Source of the DNA: Cyanoderma ruficeps
Taxonomy: Eukaryota; Chordata; Aves; Passeriformes; Timaliidae
Reading direction: 5' to 3'
DNA: 64,000 bases
Assembly (NCBI GenBank): GCA_008694505.1
Contig: VZDJ01000097.1
Coordinates: forward strand, 485,760-549,759
Every line of letters begins with the position of its first letter. Position 1 is the first letter of the stretch. Below are positions 12,080-22,165 of this stretch, piece by piece. The notes under the pieces are model-generated. The model was not told where the DNA came from and ran no database searches. It was given only the letters and a program-made list of their open reading frames with translations. The translations under genes and the position numbers were made by a program.

Positions 12080-12560
12080 ATTCCTGGAGCAGCTGCTGTA
12101 GTAAACGGGGAGCAGAGCGAATATCACCAGTTTCCTGTGATTAATCGGGGCTATTTTGGGATCACTTCTGCCAGCAAGATGAAGCGGTTGGGAATATTAA
12201 TTCCCTCCCAGGGCACAGCAGCTCGGGAGTGGATCCGGGGTCTGGGCTGTGAAGGTCCAGCTGATCCCAAAAACCACAAAGAAACAACCCCTGGCAGGCT
12301 CCAGGCACCTGAGAGAAGGGCAGAGGCCATTAGCCGGGTGCTAATCACCTTCAGGAGGAAAAGAATTCCAAGGAGTTCTGTGCTGGGAAGAGCGGGAGGC
12401 ACGGACAACTTCACCACTTTAATTACAGCCTGGTTTTAAACGGGATTTAATTAAGCCAGAGCAACAAGCGTGCCGGCTCGGGGTGGGGTTGAGCTCAAAA
12501 ACCAAGCTCATGTCGGCTTTGAATTAATCAGGAGAGGTTTAGGCTTCAGCAAACAAAACT
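12080..12560. promoter_or_regulatory. Candidate conserved regulatory block in SFXN5 intron 1
   Basis: Unique sequence with several TAAT-core homeodomain motifs: the palindrome GATTAATC (12139-12146), TTAATTACAG around 12419, the palindrome TTAATTAA (12447-12454) and GAATTAATC near 12521. No CR1 or tandem repeat interrupts it. Confidence 0.35.
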
Positions 12561-12999
12561 AAGACAATTGAAGCCATGGAACAAGGGGACTGTGACAAGG
12601 CACAGCCAGGTTTGTGTCACCTGAGGGCTCCTCCAGCCCACTGCAAGTTTGGGCTGAAACTGTGGAGCCTCTTTGATGTCTTTAATTTGGTTTTCCAAAG
12701 GCAGAGAGCCAAGATTGGAATGAGAGAAGCCGCCACCACGGGCAGGGCCAGGTCTGGTCCCGGTGGGCACAGCCAGGACAGGGCTCAGGAACCCCCCGGG
12801 GACAGGAGCTGGGGGTTAAAACTCACAGCACAAGATACAAATGAACAAATTCCCCTTTAAATCCAGCCCTGGGTGACTGGGATGTAAAAAAGCCAAGGCA
12901 ACAGCAGAAGGACGTGGAGCTGCTGGAATAAATCCAGAGCTGCTGCAGGGCTGGAGCCCCTCTGCTCTGGAGCTGGGCTGGGAGAGCTGGGAATGTTCC

Positions 13000-13355
13000 C
13001 CTGGAGAAGGGAAAAATCCAGGGAATGCTCCGAGTCCCTGCAGGGGCTCCAGGAGAGCTGGAGAGGGACTGGGGCCAAGGCCTGGAGGGACAGGACACAG
13101 GGAATGGCTTCCCACTGGGAAAGGGGACACTGGGCTGGGATCTTGGGAATCAGCAATTCCTGCCTGGGAGGGTGGGCAGGGGCTGGGCTGGAATTCCCAG
13201 ATTTGCTGGGGCTGCCCCTGGATCCCTGGGAATGTCCAAGGCCAGGCTGGATCCCCCTGGGGCAGTGGGAGGTGTCCCTGCCATGGCAGGGGTGGCACTG
13301 GGTGGGATTGAAGATCCCTTCCAACCCAACCCAGGCTGTGATTCCACGATCCTTC
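13000..13355 (+). mobile_element. CR1 LINE 3' end, sense (near-identical to 62029 copy)
   Basis: A sense copy ending TTCCAACCCAACCCAGGCTG plus the ATTCCACGATCC tail. Positions 13058-13254 match 62029-62225 at all but one base. Confidence 0.8.
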
Positions 13356-13494
13356 TCCCTTTTATGCCAGTCCCTTCTCCACAGTGACATCCCTGTAGGA
13401 GAGAGGAGTTTGATGCCATTTATTGAACAATAACCTCACGCTGAGCAGCAGCTGAGGCTGATCTGCATCTTCATCTCACTGCCAGCTGATCTTG

Positions 13495-13600
13495 GACACG
13501 GAATCTGGACTGGTTTGGGTGGGAAGGGACCTTAAATCCCACCCAGTGCCACCCCTGATATGGACAGGGACACATCCCCACTGGATTCTGCCCCAGGAGA
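13495..13600 (-). mobile_element. CR1 LINE 3' end fragment, antisense
   Basis: TGGTTTGGGTGGGAAGGGAC and then GACAGGGACACATCCCCACT. Confidence 0.65.
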
Positions 13601-14465
13601 AATGTCTGGGCTCCCTGGAGCTCTGGGAACACACAGCAGGCTTTGGGAGAGAGGGAGCACTCAGCAAATCCTCAAAGGAAAAGGAATAAAAATCAGGAAA
13701 TAAAGAGGGTGAAAGAAAAAAAAAAAAGGAGTATTTCTAACAAATTAGCCCTACTTGTCAGAAAATTAAGTCCTCATCACACATCCTCAAGCCCAACGTC
13801 CTCATTTCTTCTTTCACCTAAAAATAGCCCCGTTTGCAGCGGGAGACGGAGCCGTTCCGGCAGGGAGCTGGGAAAAGGTGACTCGACAGAACATCCCCGG
13901 GGAGGAGGGAGAGCAGGGAGCTGCACAGGCAGGGAAAGGACATCTCAAACCCCCCGAGGGGCTCTGGGCTGGAGCTGTCCCTGCTGCTGCCCCAAATCCT
14001 GCCCAGAGCTCTGGGGGTCACGGCAGGGAAGGGAATTCCGCTCCCATCCAAATCCCCGGGGGCCGCCTCTGCTGCTTTTGTTCCCGGCACAGAAGTTGTC
14101 CTGGTTCTCCCCGCGGGGACAAGGCTGCCCCGTGTCTGTCCGGCCCCGGATCCAGGCCAGGCTCACGGCCCCAGAGCTGCTCCCAGCCCGGGAGAAAGGA
14201 GTGCTGGCATCCCACGGGGATCCCGCCGGCATTCCAACCACCCCGGCTCCCTGATCCTGCCCAAAACAACGAGGCTGAGACCTCAGAAACTCCTAAAAAA
14301 ACTGGGAAGGTCCTGGATAAGAACAGGGAAAGGCAGGAGGGGAAAGCACCTGGCAGAGAAGGTCTGGGGAAGGGCTGACCCCTTGGGAATGTGCTGGGGC
14401 TCCTCTCCAGCACCGAAGTTTGGAAGGAAACACCAAGGTCAAGATGGGGGAAATAAAAAACTGCA

Positions 14466-15091
14466 AGAGTCTGAGCTGGGAATGGAGAGGCTGGGATATC
14501 CATGGGAGGGTCTGAGACAGAGATGGAGGGGCTGGACTGTCCATGGAAGGATCTGAGCTCTCCATGGAAGGGTCTGAGGCAGGGATGGAGGGGCTGGGAT
14601 CTCCATGGAAGGATCTGAACTCTCCATGGAAGGGTCTTAGCTGGGATGGAGGGGCTGGGATCTCCATGGAAGGGCCTGAGGCAGGAATGGAGGGGCTGGG
14701 ATCTCCATGGAAGGGTCTGAGGCAGGGATGGAGGGGCTGGGATCTCCATGGAAAGGTCTGAGCTGGGATGGAGCGGCTGGGCTCTCCATGGAAGGATCTG
14801 AGCTGGGATGGAGGGGCTGGGCTCTCCATGGAAGGATCTGAGGTGGGATGGAGGGTCTGAGCTCTCCATGGAAGGATCTCAGGCAGGGATGGAGGGGCTG
14901 GGATCTCCATGGAAGGATCTGAGGTGGGATGGAGGGTCTGAGCTCTCCATGGAAGGGTCTGAGCTGGGATGGAGGGGCTGGGATCTCCATGGAAGGGTCT
15001 GAGGCAGGAATGGAGGGGCTGGGATGTCCATGGAAGGGTCTGAACTCTCCATGGAAGGCTCTGAGCTGGGATGGAGGGGCTGGGCTCTCCC
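14466..15091. repeat. Minisatellite, about 40-bp unit with 19-20-bp subunits
   Basis: About 15 units combining TCCATGGAAGGGTCTGAG, GGGATGGAGGGGCTGGGA and an optional short GCTCTCCATGGAAGG insert. Long open frames on both strands come from the repeat. Confidence 0.88.
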
Positions 15092-15709
15092 GGGCCGTGG
15101 TGGGAGCAGGAATGTGAGTGGTGCCACATCCCAAAGGGAGCACAGCCCACACAGGATCCATAAACCCTGGAATCATTCCCAGCCCTTTCCTCTGTGACCC
15201 CACAACGCTGCCGGCTTCCACCCCGGGCTGTCTATCCCCGGGCAGAGGGAGCAGGAGAAACCAGGGAATGTGGGATGAACCTGGGAGCACCACAACCCCT
15301 CCCACAGCTCCCAGGAAAGGGACAAAAGCCCTAAAGCAGAGAAGGGGGTGGTTTGCCACGCTCAGAGCGGCCCCCTGGCAAAGCATTCCCAAAGAATCCA
15401 TTCCCAAGGGCACTCCCAGGAGCAGGGTGAGCCTCACTCCGGGCCCAGCACCAGGAGCAGCCTCCCCAGTGCCCCGAACATCCCCCCACAGCCCCTGGAA
15501 CGTTCCCTCAGCGCTGCCACAAGTGCCAGTCGCTCCTTAATGAACAGAACGCGCCGATCCCGTGCCTGACGCGCTGCCAAGCGTGCCTGCCGTCGTCTGT
15601 GGTGTCTGGGAGGGAGAAACGTCTCCTCCTCCTCCTCATTAAAAAGCTCCTTCTCTTCACCCTCCCGTGCTCAGGGGAGTCACCCCCTCCCTGTGGATGT
15701 GAACCCCTG

Positions 15710-15805
15710 CACTGATGGGGTCGGGTTGGAGGGGACCTCAAAGCCCTTCCCATCCCCACCCTGGACACCTCCAGGGTCCCAGGCTGCTCCAAGCCCCACC
15801 GGGAT
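15710..15805 (-). mobile_element. CR1 LINE 3' end fragment, antisense
   Basis: GGTCGGGTTGGAGGGGACCT to TCCCAGGCTGCTCCAAGCCC matches the antisense 3' end of CR1. Confidence 0.6.
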
Positions 15806-15821
15806 ATGGGCTGTGGGAGGA

Positions 15822-15965
15822 GGCAGGAGATCCTCCGTGGAATGGGGCAGGAGATCCTCCGTGGAATGGGGCAGGAGATCCTCCGTGGAATGGGGCAGGA
15901 GATCCTCCATGGAATGGGGCAGGAGATCCTCCATGGAATGGGGCAGGAGATCCTCCATGGAATGG
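15822..15965. repeat. 24-bp minisatellite
   Basis: Six exact-period units of GGCAGGAGATCCTCCRTGG plus AATGG; the first three have CGTGG and the last three CATGG. Degenerate copies recur at about 16019-16060. Confidence 0.9.
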
Positions 15966-16084
15966 CTCCCCTGGGGAATCCACAGCTCAGCCCAAAGGGT
16001 GGCTGGCTCAGGGGAGGAGGCAGGAGATCCCCCATGGAATGGAATGGGAATGAGCAGGAGATTCTCCATCCTCAGCCCAAAGGG

Positions 16085-16440
16085 TGGCTGAGTCGACTCA
16101 AGCCTTGAGTCAGATGGGGACTAAGTAGGAGTTCTGGATTGTTGTGGATAGTGGGAATGGTGTCCCTGGGGATTGTCCTTATGGTGGGGACACACCCAAG
16201 TTAAGGAGCAGGTTCTGCCAGCTCAGGAGTCTTTTTATCAGTCTAAATGGATAAATAAATCTACAACCACAACAAGTGGTCTCTGGTCATCCACACTGGG
16301 TGGTGGCAGCAGGGCCTGCCCACCTGGGACAGGTGTGTGGCCTAACCAGGAGCTGCTCTCCACGAACCCAAACATAGTTTTTGTGATCTCTCACAATATC
16401 TCGTCCTATGTGGTCACAATCCACCCTTCAATTGGCACCA
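16085..16440 (+). other. Unclassified block next to the CpG island
   Basis: Contains the perfect palindrome TGAGTCGACTCA (16089-16100), an AP-1-like TGAGTCA (16106-16112) and an AATAAA in GGATAAATAAATC near 16250. It resembles neither CR1 nor the nearby 24-bp array and may be an LTR fragment. Confidence 0.3.
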
Positions 16441-16834
16441 AAGCTGGACTTTGCCTCTTTGCCTGGTGAGGTTGGCAAGGGCCCACCTGGAGCATTCCTG
16501 CTCCTGCAGGGAGCCCACCGGGCATCTGGAAGCCCCATTCCATCGCAGAGCTGCTCTACCCCTCCCAACCACCATGGGCAGAGCCCATTCCCTCGCAGCA
16601 GCCCCTCGGGGACGGGACGATCCCGCGCCATGCGACACCAGGAACGACACCGCGACCCTGCTCGTCCCCGCTGCCCCGGGGAGTGCCCGCGGGGCTCGAA
16701 CCGGCGACCCTCGAGCCCCCCGCCCGCCGCGCGGCGCCCCGCGCCACAGGGGCGCGCAGGGACGCGCCAGTGCCCGCCCGCCGGGCGACCCGCCGCGGGC
16801 AGGGGGCGGCGGCTCTGAGTGACAGCCCGGCCGG

Positions 16835-16861
16835 CCAATGGCGCGCGGGGTGCGGGCCAAT
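16835..16861 (+). promoter_or_regulatory. Pair of plus-oriented CCAAT boxes inside the CpG island
   Basis: CCAAT motifs occur at 16835-16839 (GGCCAATGGC) and 16857-16861 (GGCCAATCAG), 22 bp apart, followed by a GC box at 16883-16891. They lie 3' of SFXN5 exon 1, in its intron, and could serve a divergent or second start. No transcript is evident from the sequence. Confidence 0.4.
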
Positions 16862-17011
16862 CAGCGCGCGGCTCTGCGGAGAGGGCGGGGCGAAAAGGAG
16901 CGGGGGGCTCTGTGCCCGGGGTGGGGGGGGGTCGATGCTGCGCGCGGGGAAGGGGCGGCTGCCGCCGCCGCTCCCGGTGTGCCCCCCGCCGCCTCCCGCC
17001 TCCGGCCGTAC

Positions 17012-17068
17012 CTGCTCGAAGCGGGGCTTCCCCAGCTGGAACGGGGGATAGTCCGCCGGCTCCGCCAT
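17012..17068 (-). CDS. SFXN5: SFXN5 exon 1 (N-terminus of sideroflexin-5)
   Basis: This exon encodes the first 19 residues of sideroflexin-5, an inner mitochondrial membrane carrier of the sideroflexin family (other members import serine; SFXN5 is linked to citrate or other substrates). The frame starts at ATG 17068 in a good Kozak context and reads MAEPADYPPFQLGKPRFEQ. The PPFQLGKPRF core matches the conserved N-terminus, while the Ala/Ser-rich stretch that precedes it in mammals is shorter here. The exon ends with CAG followed by a GTACGG donor, phase 0. It lies in a CpG island, as expected for a first exon. Exon 2 at 8948-9016 continues in the same phase, which supports the start choice. 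The ATG reading frame stays open beyond the donor into the intron, but that extension shows no family similarity and I do not count it. Confidence 0.92.
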
Positions 17069-17135
17069 CCCGCAAGCGCCACTTTAAACAGCCTCCCCCG
17101 CCGCCGGGCCCCGCCCCCCGGCCGGCCCCGCGTTG

Positions 17136-17140
17136 ATTGG
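17136..17140 (-). promoter_or_regulatory. CCAAT box upstream of SFXN5
   Basis: ATTGG on the plus strand within TTGATTGGCTG reads CCAAT on the minus strand, about 70 bp upstream of the start codon. The flanks match the NF-Y preference. A second CCAAT in the opposite orientation is at 17229-17233. Confidence 0.6.
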
Positions 17141-17166
17141 CTGTGGCCAACCGCAGCTGCCGCGGG

Positions 17167-17185
17167 GCACGCCGGGACATGGAGT
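17167..17185 (-). promoter_or_regulatory. Degenerate ZNF143-type element, site 2
   Basis: Minus strand ACTCCATGTCCCGGCGTGC keeps the ACT, CA, TCCC and TGC anchor positions of the ZNF143 element in the same orientation as site 1, with 88 bp between starts. The core is weaker (TGTCCCGG instead of TTTCCCAT). It may be a decayed or low-affinity second site about 100 bp upstream of the SFXN5 ATG. Confidence 0.45.
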
Positions 17186-17254
17186 CCGCCGGCCGCTGCT
17201 TGGGGTGGGGCCGCGCCGGCACAGTCAGCCAATGGGGAGCGCGGTGCTCGCGGG

Positions 17255-17273
17255 GCACCATGGGAAATGTAGT
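17255..17273 (-). promoter_or_regulatory. ZNF143/THAP11-type promoter element, site 1
   Basis: Read on the minus strand the sequence is ACTACATTTCCCATGGTGC. It fits the ACTACAnTTCCCAnnnTGC element bound by ZNF143 with THAP11/HCFC1 at many CpG-island promoters of housekeeping and mitochondrial genes. It lies about 190 bp upstream of the SFXN5 start codon, in the expected promoter range. Binding itself is inferred from the motif. Confidence 0.75.
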
Positions 17274-17518
17274 CCCGTCAGCGACCCGCGGGAGCGGGCG
17301 GAGAAAGGGGGACTCCAGAGTGAGGGAGGTCCTGGTGAACGGGACATGGGAAAAAGAGTTTTGCCTTAATTGTGTAATAGAGTGAGCACATAATAAAACA
17401 TGGAAAGGTGAAAGCCCCAAAACTGCTGAAAAACTACCCCAAATGTTATTAAATTTTCATCCCTACGACATCTATGACAAGAAGGACATGGAAGGGATGG
17501 AGCCTGTCCAGGGAAGGG

Positions 17519-17757
17519 AAGGGAGCTGGGAAGGAGCTGGAGAATCCTTGAGGGAGCTGGGAAAGGGCTGGGGAATTCCTGAGGGAGCTGGGAAAGGGGC
17601 TGGAGAATTCCTGAGGGAGCTGGGAAAGGGCTGGAGAACTCCTGAGGGAGCTGGGAAAGGGCTGGAGAATTCCTGAGGGAGCTGGGAAGGGGCTGGAGAA
17701 TTCCTGAGGGAGCTGGGAAGGGGCTGGAGAATTCCTGAGGGAGCTGGGAAGGGGCTG
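17519..17757. repeat. 31-bp minisatellite nested in a CR1 copy, second locus
   Basis: About eight units of the same GAGGGAGCTGGGAAGGG repeat seen at 7983-8160, again ending at CR1 sequence GCCTGGAGCAAAGGAGGCTC. One unit is one base longer. Confidence 0.9.
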
Positions 17758-18110
17758 AGCCTGGAGCAAAGGAGGCTCAGGGGGGACCTTGTGGCTCTGC
17801 ACAAGTCCCTGCCAGGAGGGGACAGCCGGGGGGGTCGGGCTCTGCTCCCAGGGAACAGGGACAGGAGGAGAGGGAACGGCCTCAGGCTGGGCCAGGGGAG
17901 GCTCAGGGTGGATTTTGGGGAAATTCCTGTATGGAGAGGGTGGTCAGTGCCCAGGGAGGTTTGGAGTGCCCATCCCTGAGGGATTTAAAGCCATGGATGT
18001 GGCACTTGGGGACGTGTGGCAGTGGTGGCCCTGGCAGTGCTGGGGGTGGTTGGACGGGATGGGCTCAGAGTTCTTTCCCAGCCCCACCAATTCCGCGACT
18101 CCGTTTCCTG
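17758..18110 (+). mobile_element. CR1 LINE, sense
   Basis: Starts GCCTGGAGCAAAGGAGGCTC and runs through GGGATTTAAAGCCATGGATG to a truncated CCCCACCAATTCCGCGACTC tail. Confidence 0.85.
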
Positions 18111-19605
18111 GTGGAATTGCAGATTCCTGCTTTGCTGGGAGCCCCACGGTCACCGCCGACCTTTGGAGCAGCTGATAACAAATCCAGCACATGGGCCTGG
18201 CAGCGGTAACGATTTGTGGGGATAAAGCCAAGGTCGTGCAGGGCTGGGGGCACCGGGGGGCACACGGAGCCGCCTGCGGAATTCTCCTCCCCAGATTAGT
18301 GGGATAAGAAGTGACTGGACCTTCAAATGCCGGAGAAATTGTTTGGAGGATTAGGATCAATTCTCCGAGGAAGAGCACAGGGACAGCAAACGGAGACGTG
18401 GCTGAGCAGGGAGGGGAGCAGGGAAGGGTTGGTGGAGGAGAAGCAAAGGCAGCGGGTGACAGAGCAGGTCAGGATTTCCATCTAAAGAGGAATTAAAAAA
18501 TACACCTGAAAAAAAAAATCACTTTTTTTTGCTACCCATGGAAAACTGTGAGTGTCCCGTTTTGCTGTGGAAATGCTGCTGCTCTGCCTTGTGGCCGCAG
18601 AGACAATCGTTTCCTGTTTGCTCCCCACCTGCAAAAGCAATTTCTGATTTTGGGCTAATTCAGCACTGATCCCGTTCAGTGAATCCCAAATCTCCCGCAG
18701 CTCCGGGTGGGAAAGGGATGGAAAAGGGTCTCAGGGGTGAAAAGTGGAACAGAAAAGAGCAGGAAAATGGGATTTCATAATTTCCGTTTGTTTTTCCTCA
18801 GAGATGTTGCTAAAGTGGTGACAGCCCCAGCACCATCTCCCCTGCCGGGCTGGAATTCCCAACAGGGACAGGGGGATGAGGAGCCAGGATCCTGCCCAGG
18901 GGCAGATCCTGTTCCCACCACGGCCCTGCCATCCCTGCGGCTTTGGGGTTGTGGCTGCAGCCTGCCCTGACCCCACAGCTCAGGGATGTCCCTAGGATAA
19001 CCCCAACCCTGACCCCAAACTCAGCCTTCGCTCGGGGTCCTTTCCTTCTCCCCAGCTCCGTCTCCAAAGGAAAAATAAAACCTTAAATCTCAACTCGGCG
19101 CTGCCAAAAGCTCCGGGAGGCCACTCCCCCTTCCCCCAAAGTCCCGTCCCAGGGATCTGCCATGGATGTGGATGTGGATGCTGCCCCAAATCCCAAATCC
19201 CCGAATGGCACAGGGAACCCCCCTCCCTCCCCGCAGCCCGAGCCAGATCATTGCTGCAGTCCCCAGTGTTGACACACGGAATGTTTGGTAACAACAGAGG
19301 GGAGAGAATCTGTTTATCTCAAACCACATTTGGAGTGACATAAGACTATCACTTTTTTGGTTAAATACCAGAAAGAATATCAATTCTTTGGCTGATATCG
19401 ATCCCACCAGCTCCATCCCGACTGACAACTTGTGTTTCCCTGGTTTGGGGAAGGAGGGGGGGGGTTGTTTTCTCAGTCAAAAATGATGGTTTTTCCAATT
19501 TTTTTTGGGGGGGGGGAGGAACAACTCCCCAGCCACGGTGTGAGCTTATCAAGAAACTGGGGTTGGGTGGGCAGGTTTGGGTGGGGGGGCTCCTGTGAGG
19601 AGATC

Positions 19606-20470
19606 CTGGAGGCTGTGACCCCAAGGGAAGTCCCTGAAGGAGGTCTGGCCCTATGGAGAGCCCCTGAAGGAGGTCTGGCCCCATGGAGAGCTCCTGAAGG
19701 AGGTCTGGCCCCATGGGAAGCCCCTGAAAGAGATTGAACCCCAGGGGTAGCCCCTGAAGGAGGTGTGACCCCAAGAAAAGCCCCTGAAGGAGGTCAGACC
19801 CCACAGGAACACTCTGAAGGAAGTGTGACCCCAAGGGAAGCCCCTGAAGGAGATTGAACCCCAAGGGAAGCCCCTAAATGAGGTCTGGCCTCATGGGAAG
19901 CCCCTGAAAGAGGTGTGACCCCAAAGGAAGCCCCTGAAGAAGGTCAGACCCCATGGGAAGCCCCTGAAGGAGGTTGAACCCCAAGGGAAACCCCTGAAGG
20001 AGGTGTGACCCCATGGAATGCCCCTGAAGGAGGTGTGACCCCATAGGAAGCCCCTGAAGAAGGTCAGACCCCAAGGGATCCCCTGAAGGAGGTTGAACCC
20101 CAAGGGAAACCCCTGAAGGAGGTGTGACCCCCACAGGAAGCCCCTGAAGGAGGTTTGGCCTCATGGGAAGCCTCTGAAGAAGGTCAGGCCCCATGGAATG
20201 CCCCTGAAAGAGGTGTGGCCCCATGGAATGCCCCTGAGGAGGTCAGACCCCGTGGAATGGCCCTGAAGAAGGTCAGACCCCGTGGAATGCCCCTGCAGGA
20301 GCTCAGACCCCACGGAACGCCCCTGAGGAGCTCAGACCCCACTGAATGCCCCTGAAGGAGGTGTGACCCCATGGAATGCCCCTGAAGGAGATGTGACCCC
20401 GTGGAATGCCCCTGAAGGAGGTGTGACCCCATGAAATGCCCCTTCAGGAGGTCAGACCCCGTGGAATGCC
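19606..20470. repeat. 30-bp minisatellite, about 28 units
   Basis: The unit resembles GACCCCAAGGGAAGCCCCTG followed by AAGGAGGTGT. It lies between RAB11FIP5 and SFXN5. Its 3' units (20180 onward) drift to GGAATGCCCCTG. Confidence 0.9.
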
Positions 20471-21745
20471 CACACCGGCGCAGGGTCCAGGCAGGGCTGG
20501 TGACCCCACAAGGGTCCTGGACTGGAGCAGCTCCCGAAGAGCTGCAGCCCAAGGGAAGGAACCAAACAGGAGAAGCTCTGGGGGATTTTTGTCTCCCGTG
20601 GGACGGACCCCAGAGACCCCAGAGCAGGGGGAGATGTGGGATGTGCAGCCCTCGGGGAGGAAGGAGGGGCAGAGACAATGTGTGAGGGGCTGAGCACAGC
20701 CCCATTCCCTGTCCCACTGCACCACCGGGAAGGAGGAGGTGGAGAATCATGAGGGAAATGGAGCCTGGGAAGAAAGGAGGGCTGGGGGAAAAGTGATTTA
20801 AGATCTGGGTTTATTTCTCATCGCCCTACTCTGGTTTAATTAACAAGTAAATTAAACTGATTTCCTCTAAACCTCTTTTGCCCGGTGAGCTCTGAGGGAT
20901 CTGTCCCTGCCCTTTTCCCCGAATGAGCTTTTTGCTGTATTTTCTCTCCCTGCCCAGCTGAGGAGGGGAGTGAGAGCAGCTTTAGGGGGCAGCTGGTGCC
21001 CATCCAGGGTCCCCCCACCCCGGGAGGGAGTTTTGGGGTCCCTCCCCACAGGGGACAGCTGCGTGTGGGGCCGGGCTGGCTCCGGGACGCAGTCACAGGA
21101 ACATTCCTTGTCAGCTCCCATCTGTAAAGCCAGATTTGGAGAAAAACTCGTGTTGGGCAGCGAAACTCCGGCTTGGAACAACAATCCCAGGCAGCTCCTC
21201 CTGCAGGGACGGGAATTATTCCACCAGTCCCGAGTCAAGGCAGGCCCAGGCCCGATGGAGTCAGGCACGGGGGTTCAGCAGGAATAAGGGTTTAAATCCT
21301 CTGGTTTCCCAATTTCCAGCCCAGTTCTCCCAGTGACTGCCCCAGTTGGTCCCGGCTGCCTTTCCTGGGACGGATCCCCTTTCCCAGGGTCACAGTTCAG
21401 CATCCCAAACATTCCCCTCCTGAGCCAGCCAGGGTTAACCCGATCCCCCAGACAGGTGCCCAGCTCCACAGGGGCTCCATCCAGCTGGAGGGAAAATAAA
21501 CCGGGATTAGAGCTAAGGAAGCTGCTCCGAGGGAGCAGCAGAGTCATTTACAGAGGCTTAAGGGGAGTTAATTTCTTGAAGGAAAAGGATTGAATGGAGA
21601 GAGAAGAGGGAGCTGGGAAGGAAAAGCTGAGTGCTGGAAGGTGGGAGGGATGGGGGAAGAGGAGCTAAAGGAGGAATCTGGGCAGGGATCAGTGCCAAGG
21701 GCAGGAGGAACATCAGAGTTCTCAGCAGCACCGATGGAACCAGGT

Positions 21746-21980
21746 CCCTTCCCTTCCCTTCCCTTCCCTTCCCCTCCCCTCCCTTTCTTTCTCTTCCCCT
21801 TTCCCACATTTCCCCTTTCCCTTTTATCTTTCCTACATTTCCTCTTTCCCCTCTTCCCCACATTTTCCCTTTTCCCACATCTCCCCTTTTCCCCACACTT
21901 TCCCCCATTCCCAGATTTCCTGCCGGGATCTGCCCACCNTTCCTTTCCTTTCCTTTCCTTTCCTTTCTTCCTTTCCCTCC
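21746..21980. repeat. Homopyrimidine tract with one N
   Basis: A 230-bp run of almost pure C and T on the plus strand, starting as TTCCC repeats and ending as TTCCTT repeats. It has a single unresolved base at 21939. Confidence 0.9.
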
Positions 21981-21984
21981 CCTC

Positions 21985-22165
21985 TGAGATCACCCAGTCC
22001 AGCCATCCCCAGCATTGCCCCGTGTCCCCAAGTGCCACACGCACAGGGAATGAAATCCCTCAGGGATGGGGAGTCCAGCCCTGCCCTGGGCAGCTCTGCC
22101 GGCTTGGACAGCCCTTTCCAGGAAGGAATTTCCCCAAATCCACGCTGACCCCCCGACTCCAGCTC
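21985..22165 (-). mobile_element. CR1 LINE fragment, antisense
   Basis: GAGATCACCCAGTCCAGCCA through GCCACACGCACAGGGAATGA to GGACAGCCCTTTCCAGGAAG. Confidence 0.75.

Larger units (their letters stand above)
9017..17011 (-). other. SFXN5 intron 1
   Basis: This 8-kb intron separates SFXN5 exons 1 and 2. It contains CR1 copies (10770-10960, 11640-11850, 13000-13355, 13495-13600, 15710-15805), four tandem arrays (10387, 11101, 14466 and 15822 onward), a TAAT-rich candidate regulatory block (12080-12560), an unclassified AT-richer block (16085-16440) and the downstream half of the CpG island (16560-17011). The open frames of up to 285 residues at 14018-15437 lie in the 14.5-15.1-kb array and are not genes. 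Confidence 0.6.
1..17068 (-). other. SFXN5: SFXN5 gene, 5' part (exons 1-2 and introns); continues past window start
   Basis: The gene runs on the minus strand from the CpG-island start at about 17.07 kb. Only two short coding exons are visible, 126 nt in total (42 codons), out of a family length near 340 residues. Intron 1 spans 9017-17011 and intron 2 runs from 8947 past position 1. The RAB11FIP5 neighbour upstream on the same strand agrees with the human gene order. No second promoter for the gene is apparent. Confidence 0.85.
16560..17330. promoter_or_regulatory. CpG island over SFXN5 promoter, exon 1 and start of intron 1
   Basis: This is the densest CpG stretch in the window, with runs such as GGCGCGCGGGG and many CGCG tetramers, and it surrounds the SFXN5 start codon at 17068. 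GC boxes (for example 17108-17117 and 16883-16891) and four CCAAT motifs are visible inside it. CpG-island promoters usually start transcription at several positions, so I do not name a single start site; it should lie between about 17070 and 17130. Confidence 0.85.

Noticed and set aside
14018..15437. Three 266-285-residue minus-strand frames
   Set aside because: Translations are repeats of the tandem array (FHGDPSPSIPA-type) with no unique part.
16556..17011. Read-through of the SFXN5 ATG frame to 170 residues
   Set aside because: A consensus donor at 17011 and a phase-matched exon 2 show that this part is intron.
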